A DNA stretch of 64,000 bases from Spiroplasma litorale (GTDB taxonomy: Bacteria; Bacillota_I; Bacilli_A; Mycoplasmatales; Mycoplasmataceae), in the NCBI RefSeq assembly GCF_001267155.1, contig NZ_CP012357.1, positions 682,001-746,000 of the forward strand, given 5' to 3'. A program made the translations under genes and the position numbers. The notes under the pieces are model-generated. The model searched no databases. It saw only the letters and a program-made list of their open reading frames with translations, and was not told the DNA's origin. This document shows positions 21,954 through 32,877 of the stretch, piece by piece (the stretch's first letter is position 1; each line of letters starts with the position of its first letter).

Positions 21954-23418
21954 TATGTCAATAACATATGATATTTTCCTTATATATAACAAATTAAAAT
22001 TTCCCAAACTATAATTATTTTATTGGGAGGTTTAAAATGAGGAGATATTTAAAAATGAATGAAAAAAAGAGAATGGAAATTATCAAAGACGTTATAGATC
22101 AAAAAATAACAAAAGAGTCAGCTTCTATAAAGTTATGTCAAACAATTAGAAATGTAAATATATTAATTAATAAATATAAAAAAATTGGTTACATAGCTTT
22201 TATTCATAAGAATACTGGCAGATTGTCTTACAGAAGAATTAGCAGTGACATTAGTCAAAAAATAATTAAATTATATAAAGATGAATTTTGTGACTATAAT
22301 TACAAACACTTTCAAGAAAAGTTGGTAGAAAATTATAATATAAAAGTTTCGTATACATATTTACTTAGTTTATTAAAGGAAAATAACATGTATTCTCCAA
22401 GAATACATAGAGTAACTAAAAAAATAATTAAACAAAAAATAGCTAACAGTTTAAAAAATCAAAACATAAAAAATATAGAAGAAAAAGAGTATTTAAATAC
22501 TTTATTAAGTATTGAATATAGTCATCCGATGCAACATAGAAAAACTGAGTTTGGAGAAAGGTTGCAAACAGACGCTTCTGTACATTACTGAATTAAAGAA
22601 GAAAAATGATATCTAGATGGTTTTATTGATGATGCTACTGGCAAAATATTGGCTTTATATTTTGACACTGAAGAAACTCTTATGGGTTATTACAATATCA
22701 CAAAGAAAGTTTTGCTTAACTATGGAATTCCTAAAGAAATATTGACAGACAAAAGAACGGTATTTTGAAGTCCAAAAGAAAAGGATTCAGATCTACATTC
22801 TGACTCCTTAACACAATACGGATTTTTGTGTCACAACTTAGGAATAAAATTAACAACATCTAGCGTTCCACAAACCAAAGGTCGTATTGAAAGGTTGTGA
22901 AATACACTTCAAGATCGCCTGCCAAAGGAACTTAAAGAAAATAATATATCAACTATAAACCAAGCTAATTTGTTTTTAGATGAATATATAGATAAATATA
23001 ATTCACAGTTTTCCCTTCAAATAGAGAATATCACTAATTCTTTTAGATTTTTTGAAGAAACTAAAAATATAGATTTTTATTTATCTAGAAGATTTGAAAG
23101 AACAATAAATAAGGGTTCAACTATAAAATACCAAAATAAGTACTATATTCCGCATTCAAATGGAGAAACAGTATTTTATAAAAATAAAACAAAGATAATG
23201 GTTGTTGAGACATTTGATGAAAAACTATATTCAAACTCATATAGCGAATGAATGCCTTTATTAGAAGTGTTACAAAATTCTACTTATAAAGAGGTGTATG
23301 AAGATAAAAACCCGGCTGAGATAAATAAAATTTATAAACCAATAAAAACAAGCAGTCCTTGAAAGTATACTAATTGAATATTTTATAAAAACTCAAAAAA
23401 TAATTAGTTATTGACATA
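21954..23418 (+). mobile_element. ISNCY/IS1202-like insertion sequence
   Basis: A 12-bp perfect inverted repeat TATGTCAATAAC (21954-21965) and its complement (23407-23418) bracket a single transposase gene; the right copy begins at the last base of the stop codon. No clear target duplication is seen immediately outside, so the exact ends are uncertain. Confidence 0.7.
22037..23407 (+). CDS. ISNCY-family (IS1202 group) transposase
   Basis: A 456-residue DDE transposase, complete with TGA read as Trp. The N-terminus (KKRMEIIKDVIDQKITKESA) is a helix-turn-helix region. The rve core shows Asp in ERLQTDASVHYW (about residue 179), then LDGFIDDATGKILALYFD, a second Asp in PKEILTDKRTVFW (about 238) and Glu in QTKGRIERLWNTLQ (about 285). 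The C-terminus is a beta-rich domain with YQNKYYIPHSNGETVFY. The pattern IDDATGKI..LYF..EET..GY is characteristic of the IS1202/ISTde1 group. A GGGAGG site precedes ATG 22037. The gene looks intact and possibly active. Confidence 0.88.
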
Positions 23419-24232
23419 TATTTAATACCCTATTTTTCGAATACATTTATTTTATAATATATTTTATCTTAGTTGTAGAATCTCAGGTATAAATTAAAAT
23501 TATATATGCACCACATTTTTTAGTATTATAAGTATCTATTAAATGCGTTTTAAACTTTAATTATAGCCATTATCACTCATATAACAACTCTAGGGATCAT
23601 GAAAATAAGTAAATTAATTAAAATTAAATATATATATGTTGATTTAATTTGCAATTAACAAAAATAATATATTTTTTTAATAATTTTATAATTAATCAAT
23701 GTTTTTTTCATTGATTAATATTTTAGAAAATAAAACACATTATGTATAACTCTTTATTTTATTTCAACACTAAAAATATCTGCCCAACTTTTTTTTATTT
23801 CTTTATTTATTAAGAATTTAGAAGTTATTTATTTTAAAACTTCAAAAATTACATGGTTTCTTATTTTTTTTGAAAACAAATGTTATGAAATTAATTACTA
23901 TTAATCTAAATATCTATGTTTTAACCGATTTTTAAAAGTTTTTTCAATATTTTATAATATGTAAATCAAACTAATGCAATATGATTTTATTGATTACTAT
24001 TAATTGTAATAATATTATCTAATTTAATAAGTTATTTACCCATAATATTATTAAAATATATAATTATATAAGAATTATCAAAATATAAAAATAATATCAA
24101 TTATATTTGATATCACATTTATTAATTGTTTGGTATTAATAAAATTCAATATGTAAATTGAAAATATAATGTTTTAATAAAAAATACAACGAATAAAATT
24201 TATTTTTATAGGTGATATTTAATAATTTAATA
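23419..24232. other. 814-bp AT-rich region without genes
   Basis: No reading frame with protein-like composition was found on either strand. The only clear structure is a perfect hairpin ATTAATCAATG / CATTGATTAAT with a T7 loop at 23691-23719, which may be a weak terminator after the IS. The region is otherwise very poor in G and C and could be decayed sequence. Confidence 0.4.
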
Positions 24233-26838
24233 TTAATTATTATTTCTATTATAAGTAGATACTGCTTCAAATATATTTATTTTATTGTTTTCTACACTAT
24301 AATAATATCCTTTAATTTTTTTTACGTTTGTAGCTATTGTAACATTTGTATTCAAATATTTTGTAGTAACTGAACTTTTACTTGAAACAAAGTAATTGCT
24401 TGATGCTTTATTATAAGTAAAGTATAGGTAATTACTATCTCTATTATATTTTGCAAAGTTTATTTGGTAATTAGTTTGTAAGTAGTCATACTTACTTGAG
24501 CCATTTTTTTTGCTAACTTCTTTTGTAGAAATAATTAAATTATCTTTTTCATCGATATCTATGTAATTTACATCAACGCTATATTTAATATCCAAGTCAC
24601 TCATACTTGTAATTAATTTATTATTATTTAGATCATATTTATATATACTTCAAACTGAATCTTTAGAGTTCTTAATAGTCATAATATATACTTGTCTATT
24701 TTTTATTACATAGTTGATTTTTACATTATCACTTGGATACTTAATGTTCTCAAGTATAGTTTTACTCTCGTTTGAGTTTTTTAAATTTTGATATACTAGA
24801 TTTCCATTAGAACTAGTATAAACTAAATCATCATTTACAATGTTAAAATCATCAATAGAATATTTAAGATTTATAGTTGATAATTGATTGTTAGACAATT
24901 TATAAATATAACTATCTAACTCTCCAAAAAAGTAAGTTGAATTATCAAAATGCTTTACCTTTTTAATATCCAATGGTTTTGGTATTTCAAAAGAATTCAA
25001 ACTAACCAATCCATCATAATAAGTTATATTTGCTACATGTACTTTTCAGTCATTTGTGTGAATTAAAATATTATTGTCTTTTATTCTAAATACACTATCA
25101 ATTCTACTTAAATCAATTTTTCCACTAAAATCAACTACTTTTGATGATGATAATTGATTTTTGTATACTTCTAATGACGACACTTGGTCTTTACTATTTT
25201 TGAAGACTGATAAATATACCACTTGCTTTTGAAAAATCAGTATTCTACTTGGTCTTTACTATTTTTGAAGACTGATAAATAATCTAAACTATTTGATGAT
25301 AATTGTATTAACTTATCAACTTTTTTACTACTATCATAACTAAAGCTATCGTATTTTTTATCACTTCTTACATCATCATTAACTCAAGTGTATTTGAATA
25401 ATTTAGTTCCTACATAATAATCTTTGTCATGAGAACTGTGAGAAGGATTTCTGTAAACTATAGTAACTGTCATTTGTTTATTTTTTACTACATCACTATC
25501 ACTTTCTTCAAATGTAATTTCTTCTTCTTTAATATCAGTATTTAAATAAAACGATAAAGTATCTGCTATATATTTATAAACTAATTCCCTATCAACAACT
25601 AATTTATTATTAGATAATATTCCTAAATAATTATCAATATTTAAATCATCTATTTTAATTGCACCGTATATTTTACCTTCATAACTGTTATAAAATTTGT
25701 TAAATAATGGATTAATAGATTCAATTGGTTTTATTAAAAAAGTTCTTTTATTTTCATCAAAAGTAAATTCTATTTGAGATTCTACTTCATTAGTGCTTGT
25801 ATCTGATTTATTAGAAATTTCTTGAATTAATTTGTATTTTCATTGTTCTTGATTAGTGTCTGGTTTACAGTTAGTGTTAGTCACATATTTAATGTCAATT
25901 TTTGAAAGATCATATTTATTTTGATTATTTTTATTAGTAATTCATGTTCCTTCAAATCCGTCACTATATTTAATTTCTTTGTTATTATTATTTACAATTG
26001 TAAATCCATCTCTTTTAATATTATATTTTTTATAAATTTCTTTAAATTCATTTTTATTAACATAATAATCATAGACATCTGCACTAGTAAGCTCACCATA
26101 TGTATTATTAATATCCTCATTTAATAGTACATCGATTGTTTTTTCTAATTCAAATTTTAGTTTTAATGAACCTTTCACATCTAAAATATAATAACTAAGT
26201 CAATTATTGTTACTATTTTTAAATGATAAATCAAAATCTAATGTAACTCCATTTCTATATTTATAAGTTTGATTGTATAGAAAATCAAGTTTAAAATCCT
26301 CTTCTTTAATAAGATTAGTAACACCGTATTCTTTTATTAACTTATTATATAAAGGTTCATTATCATTACTTAAATCTAGTTTACCTAAATCTTCATTAAT
26401 ATTAGAATATTTATTTTTTGCATCAACTTTACTATCGCAATTAAATGTTAATTCTAAATCACTATTACCGAATTTTAATGTAAATGATTCTTTGTTTTCG
26501 CCAATGCTTTTAACACTAATTGAATACTCATTAATTTGATTATGTTTTACAACATCGCTAACAAAATAATCAATATATTGTTTGCTTACATCAATTAAGT
26601 AGATTTTATTATCAATATATTTTTTAAATATATTATATAATTTAAGATCCTCAGGTTTTGTTGGCACTTCTCCTCCGTTTGGGTCTGTAGGGTCAGTTGG
26701 CTCTGTAGGAGTTGTTGGGTTTATTGGGTTTATTGGCACTGACGAAGAATTTGTATTATCATTCGAACAAGAAATTACCATCAAAATTGGAAATATTAGC
26801 ATTAATACCAATATTAAACAACTATAAATTTTTTTCAT
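24233..26838 (-). pseudogene. Large lipoprotein gene frameshifted by a 65-bp partial duplication
   Basis: The gene starts at ATG 26838 with a signal peptide and lipobox MVIS-C, followed by a Pro/Thr linker (PINPINPTTPTEPTDPTDPN). The frame is open to TAG at 25171 (555 residues). Near 25182-25281 a 35-bp segment occurs twice at a 65-bp offset. Because 65 is not divisible by three, the second copy shifts the frame; deleting 65 bp gives one uninterrupted frame of 847 codons through to 24233 (2606-65=2541). The C-terminal part (VSLNSFEIPKPLDIKKVKHF onward) consists of beta-propeller-like repeats with Asn/Tyr-rich strands. It is either a recent inactivation or an on/off switch by loss and gain of the duplication. 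The function of the intact form is unknown. Confidence 0.8.
25182..25281. repeat. 35-bp direct repeat at 65-bp offset inside lipoprotein gene
   Basis: Copy A at 25182-25216 and copy B at 25247-25281 begin ACTTGGTCTTTACTATTTTT and end GACTGATAAATA, separated by 30 bp. The arrangement is a tandem duplication whose unit has partly diverged, or an insertion between duplicated ends. Confidence 0.85.
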
Positions 26839-26956
26839 AAATTAATATCCTTCCATGTAAAAACTATATTACTCATTTTTACAATACAAAAAAAATATAC
26901 AACATAAAGTGTTTTATTAACAAATAAGATTATAATTATTATTTTTAAAAATTAAT

Positions 26957-26990
26957 AAAAAAACAAAGAAATACACATCTTTGTTTAAAA
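26957..26990 (-). terminator. Terminator after repeat lipoprotein
   Basis: Stem AAACAAAGA / TCTTTGTTT with a 10-nt loop, followed on the minus strand by seven T, just after the stop at 26996. Confidence 0.8.
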
Positions 26991-26995
26991 ATATT

Positions 26996-28503
26996 TTATT
27001 CAATTACATTAAATTTTATAATTCCATCAATCAAACCATAAAGTAGTTCGAATTTCACTACACCTGCTTTTAGACCTGTATACGTTAATGTAAATTTACT
27101 TTTTATTTCTTTATCTTGTTCAATATCAATTTTATCATTTAAAATTAATCCTTCATCATTTTGATATGACTTACTTGCGCTTAATGTTGATCTATTATCA
27201 CCATTAATCATAGTAAAAGTAAATGTAGCAGTTTTTCCTACGCCAACATCAACACCTTCTAAATAATCTTTTCCATCTTTATAAGGATAACTTGCAAAAT
27301 CACCTTTATAATTTGTTAAAAATGTATAAGAACCTTTTAAATATTTACTTTCTTTAATTGCTATTACAGTTAATCTTCCTGTTAAATTACCAGAAGTTCC
27401 AGGTTGAAAGTATTCTTTTTTAAACTCGTAGTCTACACCTTCTTTAGCATTTGCTTCCAATTTGTTTTTTATAATATTATTAGCAGCTGCAACCGCTCCT
27501 TCATACGTATTATCTTCAGGGCTAATACTCTCAGATTGACTATTATTATTACTTAAAATATCTCTTAATTTGTACAAATCAGTTCTTTTATCATTGTACT
27601 CTAACATTAATAAAACTTTACCTTTAATAAATTTTGATGATTCAACTGCACTAAACTCTACATATCCATTTTCATATAATTTAGGTAATTTTATTTCATA
27701 TGTGTAATCAACATCTTTTTCAAATTTAAAGTTATCTACTTCTTTGAAAAATTTTTTTATAGCGTCAATTGCTTTATTTAATGAATCATTTTCATTTGTT
27801 TCGACGTTTTTTATTTGAATTGGTCAACTTTCATCTAAAACGTTTTTTTCCAAAGCAGTACCAATATCAGTTCTTTTGTCACTCATATCATTGTATGCTA
27901 AATTAAATTTAACTTCTCCACTAAAAGGACAGTTATATGAATTTGAGCTTGCAACTAAAACACCCTTAGAGTTAATTGTTGGTGCAATGAATTTTGATTG
28001 ATCAAAATTCATTTGATATGATTCAAATAATTCTAAATTATTGTAAATCAATAATTGTTGATAAGCGGCTATTTTTGCAGATTCAAAATCATTTCTAATT
28101 GGTTTTAAGTCTATATTTTTCATATCATTTAATATTAACTTACCAATATTGTCATTATATATCATAAAAGTAAATTCACCTTTATATTTAGAGCTATTTT
28201 CAACAGCAACAACTTTAATTAAACCTTTATTTGCTTTTGTTGGCGCTATAAAATTTTCAAATAATATATCTGTTCCTTCAATTAAATTTCATTTTTTAAC
28301 TTTTAAATATACATCTAAAATCATTTTTTTAGATGTATCAATATCATCTCATTGGTCTTATCATTTTATAATCACCACTTAGAATTAATAATTGTCTTTC
28401 ATCTTTACTATTAGAGGTTTTATTATTATCACCACATGATATAGTAGTTAATGAAGTTGGCGCAATCATTGCAACTGATAATAAACCAATTATTTATTTT
28501 ATT
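26996..28503 (-). pseudogene. Repeat-domain lipoprotein with lost start and frameshift
   Basis: The minus strand encodes a lipoprotein signal (IIGLLSVAMIAPTSLTTISC) but there is no ATG, and a TAA stands just before it. About 35 codons later the frame fails (TAA after RPMRWYWYI) and continues in another frame from DQWDDIDTSKK near 28357 to the stop at 26996. The long frame contains at least three copies of a roughly 90-residue module with the pattern G.(I/V).V.A...S.(Y/F).G....(L/M).YND, for example MLEYNDKRTD, NLAYNDMSDKRTD and FTFMIYND. A final region (KIDIEQDKEIKSKFTLTYTG) looks Ig-like. An internal ATG (28165) could allow a cytosolic fragment, but export would be lost. Tandem modules suggest a surface binding protein. 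Confidence 0.7.
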
Positions 28504-28582
28504 TTATACTCCTTATATTTTGTAAATATTATATACTATGTGTTTATAAATTTATAATAATTAACATTTTTAAAAATAAAAA

Positions 28583-28652
28583 AACATCAATAATAAAATA
28601 GAAAATAGACAACCCTAAAGAGACCAAATTATTTATTTTATTTTTGATGTTA
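28583..28652 (-). repeat. Solo IS end embedded in the loop of a terminator hairpin
   Basis: A 34-bp segment at 28602-28635 (contains GACAACCCTAAAGAGACCA) is identical to the left end of the IS at 42963-42996. It is flanked by arms AACATCAATAATAAAATA and TATTTTATTTTTGATGTT, which pair at 17 of 18 positions. On the minus strand the right-hand arm is followed by a T-rich run, so the structure is a terminator for the gene ending at 28686. Confidence 0.75.
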
Positions 28653-28685
28653 ACATTTAATTTAAATTTTTAATTATTCTTATTA

Positions 28686-29276
28686 CTATTTATATTTTGT
28701 GTTTACTAATGAAGCACAAACCACATGACCAATAAGACCAATTACAATTAGTGCTGTTGTTATTGCAAAATTAGTTCCTAATTTAAATTTTGGATCAAGA
28801 TTATTTTGAACATATGGTTTATTCAAATCTGTTGAAACAGAAGCCATTCCAGCAAGTGTTATTACTGCAAATAATGCAATTAATATTGTAAATACAATAT
28901 CTAAAATTAATTGTGTTTTATTATTTATGAAATCTGTTTTTTTAAAGCTAACAATATATATTATTGTTGTGTATATAAAATATAAAAATGAAAATAGAAA
29001 TGCAAGTACTGATACAGCAAATAATCCTTTGTTTAATATGCTTTGATAATCAGTATTTTTAAACACATCACCTAATGAATTAAAACCAGTTGATGTTGAT
29101 TTACCATCAGATGCAACAGTTACATCTTTTGATCATCCTTTAAATATAGTTTTAGAACCACCATCTCCATTTGCAGCAACAATGTCAAAACCAATTGCTA
29201 ATATACATATAGTTATTATTAGTCAAACTATACATGAATAAATCATTCTTCATAAATATTTTTTATTTAAACTCAT
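28686..29276 (-). CDS. Four-helix membrane protein, unknown function
   Basis: A 196-residue protein starting MSLNKKYLWRMIYSCIVWLI at ATG 29276, with AAAGGA seven bases upstream. Four hydrophobic segments are visible: residues about 8-34, 84-107, 122-146 and 172-190. A Gly/Ser/Asp-rich loop of about 50 residues between the first and second (NGDGGSKTIFKGWSKDVTVA) is probably outside the membrane. No recognised family. It is a single gene between a terminator with an IS relic and an empty region. Confidence 0.7.
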
Positions 29277-29439
29277 AATTTTCCTTTCAGTAAAGATTAT
29301 TCTTTACTCAAATTTTATTATATTACAATTTTTAAAATATTATTAAAATATATAACAATAAGGTGTATATTTTATTGTTTTTAATCTTTTTAGCGGATAA
29401 ATTTATTTTTATGACTTTATCCTCCTTTAATATAAATTT

Positions 29440-29640
29440 TGAGAATAAATTAAAATTATATATAATCTTCGACTAATGTAAATTTTTCGTTCTCTATTAT
29501 AGATTCTCTTTTATACGCTTTAAAAACATTCTATATAAGCATTTTCAGTTGATCTACCAAGTTTTATTATTTTGCGAAGTTTCCTTATTGTTATTTTATT
29601 ATTCAAATTTTTTTTATTGTATACAACAGTGCATTTGTAT
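29440..29640 (-). pseudogene. IS3 orfB C-terminal relic
   Basis: On the minus strand VYNKKNLNNKITIRKLRKII leads into KLGRSTENAYIECF, which matches the catalytic end of IS3 transposases (SMSR.G...DNA.IE.F, containing the catalytic Glu). A one-base shift then continues as KAYKRESIIENEKFTLVEDY, the usual following helix. No N-terminal part is found, so this is a fragment of a dead element in the 29277-29999 gap. Apart from a small TTATTTACT-rich stretch and a terminator nothing else is recognised there. Confidence 0.6.
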
Positions 29641-29918
29641 ATGCAAAGTTGTCAATTATTTACTTTTTTTAGTTGCTTTTGGTTTTGTTTCTTTTGTTGT
29701 TTTATACATTTAATTAATTTATCAATTGAATAAATGTAAACTTTTTTTTCTTAATAAAAACATATTAATATTAAAATAAACTAAAAAAAATATTAACTTT
29801 TGTTAATGAAAGTATAAAATTTTAAAAAAATAATAATTTAATTTTTTAAAGACGAAATTGGATAGTTTTATTAAAGTAATGTAAATTATATTCATAATAA
29901 GACGCAAAAAAGCAATTT

Positions 29919-29960
29919 ATTAAAAAAACTAATTATTATATAATAATTAGTTTTTTTAAT
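29919..29960. terminator. Perfect 42-bp palindromic terminator
   Basis: ATTAAAAAAACTAATTATTA and its exact reverse complement, centred on 29939/29940, with A- and T-runs at both edges. It lies just downstream of the small ORF ending at 30000. Confidence 0.8.
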
Positions 29961-29999
29961 ATTGATTATTTTTTAAAAATTATTAACATTATTTAGTAC

Positions 30000-30128
30000 T
30001 TAAACTTTCAAAATAGGTTTCATGCTTTCATCATTTACAAGTTTATTAACTGTTTTTTTCACTTCAGAGTTGTCATATGTGTATTTATTGTCTTTATTAA
30101 TATCATTATTTATAATTCAATTTTTCAT
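30000..30128 (-). CDS. 42-residue small protein downstream of fic
   Basis: MKNWIINNDINKDNKYTYDN and 22 further residues, ending at TAA. A good ribosome site (GAGGGG) lies about 10 bases before ATG 30128. It is acidic/basic mixed, soluble and of unknown family. It starts 37 bp after the fic stop and ends before a strong terminator, so it belongs to the fic transcription unit. It could be a regulator or antitoxin-like partner, but nothing in the sequence proves this. Confidence 0.45.
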
Positions 30129-30165
30129 ACAAAAAAAATCCCCTCTTTTTTGTTAAAAATACATA

Positions 30166-31035
30166 TTATACTTCTATTTTTGCATTTTTCATTAAAAATT
30201 TGTATAAATCTTCATAAATTTCATTATCTTTTTTTAAAACATTGGTTATTTTAATATCATATTGCTTCATTTTATTCATTTTAATTGAGTGTTTGTATTT
30301 ACTAGCAGTTTCTAAAGCTAATTTTTCAAAATTAGCAACGAAGCATGAATCGTTAAATATATCATTAGTTCCGATGTAAATATTTTGATTTATTAGAAAA
30401 ACATACAAATAGGCTAAAGCAGTTCTTTTATTCCCATTAGCTAAAAACTGTGTTTGAGCCATTCTTATATAACATTCTATCGAACGTTCAATCCAGCTTT
30501 TATTATATCCTTCTTATTTTTCAATTGAAGAACTTAGACTATCATATGATCATTTATAATATACTAGACTATATAAAAGTGTTTTTTGATCTTCGGTTGG
30601 CAAAAAATAACTTTTATTCTTCATCATAGTTTCTAAAGATAATTTTTTATAACCTTCTTTTACCATTAAATAAGGTATTTTTAGTATAACTTCTTCTAAT
30701 ATTTTTGTAAAGTGATTGTATAAATTATCAGATTCAACATCCAAATACAGGTAATTAAATTTTAAAAATATATTTGATGAATTTAATCTTGCAATATCAT
30801 TTTTGTCTATTAAATGCAATACCAAACCTATCACTAGGCCATTGTCTTTAACTACGATTTCATCAATAACATCTATTTTTATGTTAAATTTGTTTTCATT
30901 AACCAAATAATAGTATAAATCAATGTCTTTTTGGGTAAAAACATTTAAATTTATAACACGAAAATTTTCATAAATTGTATGGAGATCAATTATATTATTT
31001 ATTTTCACTTTTCTAAATATTTGTTTATTTTTCAT
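30166..31035 (-). pseudogene. Fic/Doc-family protein interrupted by TAA
   Basis: One reading frame of 290 codons is broken by a single TAA at 30514-30516 (codon 174). Upstream: 173 residues starting MKNKQIFRKVKINNIIDLHT. Downstream in the same frame: EGYNKSWIERSIECYIRMAQ, then the Fic loop TQFLANGNKRTALAYLYVFL. Fic enzymes transfer AMP or phosphate to targets through HxFx(D/E)GN(G/K)R. Here the catalytic His is replaced (TQF in place of HPF) and the acidic residue is Asn, while GNKR is kept. The enzyme would therefore be inactive even without the stop. It is probably a decayed Doc-like toxin or a non-catalytic Fic fold protein. Confidence 0.75.
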
Positions 31036-31082
31036 TTATCTCTCTTAACTATTATAAATATATATTACGCTTTATTAATAAA

Positions 31083-31112
31083 ATATGGTTAAAATTATTA
31101 TTTTAACCATAT
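31083..31112 (-). terminator. Terminator after GH1-PTS operon
   Basis: Stem ATATGGTTAAAAT / ATTTTAACCATAT with a 4-nt loop, followed by TTTATTAAT on the minus strand. Also lies upstream of fic. Confidence 0.75.
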
Positions 31113-31226
31113 AAATATTCGTACTAAATTGCAATATTTTTAAGATATTAAAAAACATAATATTTTTATATTTCCTCTTTAAGTTTTATTTATTTAAATA
31201 GATTATTTGTTTAATTAATTTATATC

Positions 31227-32876
31227 CTATTTTTTATTGTGTTGTTCTTTAAATTCTTTTTTACTTAATTGTTTCAATTCAAATATATCAACATTAAAAT
31301 CTTCTAATAAAAGATCTCTTGATCTGTTAGAAAATCATTTTACTTTACCTAAAATAATTGTCATTAAAAAAGTCACTACACAACTTACAATTATTGAAAT
31401 TGCTCCTCATAAGAATCCACCACCAGCTCAAGTATTTACCCCGGTTGCAAATGGAGCTTTGTGTTGGAACATTAGATATCCAAATATTGAACTTGCGCCT
31501 TGTAAAGCAAAAGTATTAGATGCCACAAGGACTAAACTTCCACAAAATACACCAATTGAACATGCGATTAATGGATATAAATGTTTAAGATTAACTGTAA
31601 ATAATGAGGGTTCAGTGATTCCACCAACAATTGCAGACACTCCATTAGAAACACCTAATTCTTTTAGCTGTTTTACCCTTCTATTTAATACAACAAAAGC
31701 AATAGTGGCAACTCCTTGTGATACATTTGATAATGTACATAATCCTTGAATAATTGTTGCTCCATAACTAGCTTGTCCTTGTAAAATTATTGGGGTTAAT
31801 GAGTGGTGTAATCCAGTTATAACTAATGGTCCATATAGTGCGCCCAATAATGGAAGTGCAATATATTTAGCAATATAGTTAGTACTCAATCAATTTACAC
31901 CAATTGACAAGTAATTTGTAAATAACATCCCAATTGGTGCAATTATAAATACAGCAAATAAGAATGTAACTGCAATAATTAACACAGGACTTAATATATT
32001 TTTTGCTGTTGTATTGCTTATTTTAGAAGTCCATCTTTCCATATAACCTCCAAAAATTGCAACACCAATCATTGGTACCATTAAACCATTAAAATTAATT
32101 TTATATGGATAACTTACTCCATCACCGAATAATGATCAACTTGGAAATTGACCTAAAATTGTTTGACCTTCTTGGGGTTTCACATCTCCCATGTTTGTAA
32201 GACCTGGTGCTGTTAGTACAACAGCAATTAATATACCATAAATTGGAGTACATCTCATTGCTTTAAAAACAGTATATCCAACAGCAATTGTAATAAATAA
32301 TGAAAAAGTACTTGTTAATACATTTAATATATCTGCAAATTGATTAAAGAAGTGAACACTATCACTTGCAGATGTTCCATCACCATTTCATTCTACAGTG
32401 AGTAATGATCATATTGTTAATAATAATCCATAACCAATTAATGGGTAAACTATTGGTGAAAACACTTTTGAAATAAATGATAAACATTTATTAGCAAAAC
32501 CTTTCACTCTAAACTTACTTTTAATAGCACTAATTTCTTCTACTTGTTTTGTTTTAAAATTTGTATTTTTATTTTGAACTAATGTTTTATCTATAATTGT
32601 TTTACCATCAATATCATAGTTATTTATTTTACAAAATGTTTCATAAAAATCTGAGACATCCATTCCAACAATTATTTGATATTCATTTCCTCCAGGATTT
32701 TTTTTAATACCTGTAGCATATGCGCTTTGTTTAATGTTATCTTCTTTAACAATATCTCAATTTTTCAATGTAAATCTCATTCTTGTCATACAATGAGTAA
32801 ATGAAATAATGTTTTCATAACCACCAAGATTATTAAATAAATCTTGAACACCATCTATGTATTTCTTTTTTATCAT
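31227..32876 (-). CDS. PTS EIIBC permease, beta-glucoside/trehalose type
   Basis: A 549-residue PTS permease: EIIB first (Cys29 in FTHCMTRMRFTL, then GGNEYQIIVGMDVSDFYETF), EIIC from about residue 125 with ten or so membrane segments and the loop GPLVITGLHHSLTPIILQGQ. There is no EIIA. It follows the GH1 gene (stop and start almost touch) and lies in an operon divergent from an RpiR regulator. GLHHS and GITEPSLF-like motifs are shared by trehalose and beta-glucoside transporters; the GH1 partner favours a beta-glucoside. Unlike three other PTS permeases in the window it has only a short charged C-terminus. Confidence 0.9.
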
Positions 32877-32877
32877 A

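Noticed and set aside
21954-23418. Target-site duplication flanking the ISNCY element
   Set aside because: Sequences just outside the inverted repeats do not match over a convincing length.
31237-31749. Plus-strand ORF of 170 residues
   Set aside because: Shadow of the PTS EIIC domain on the minus strand, with no family features of its own.
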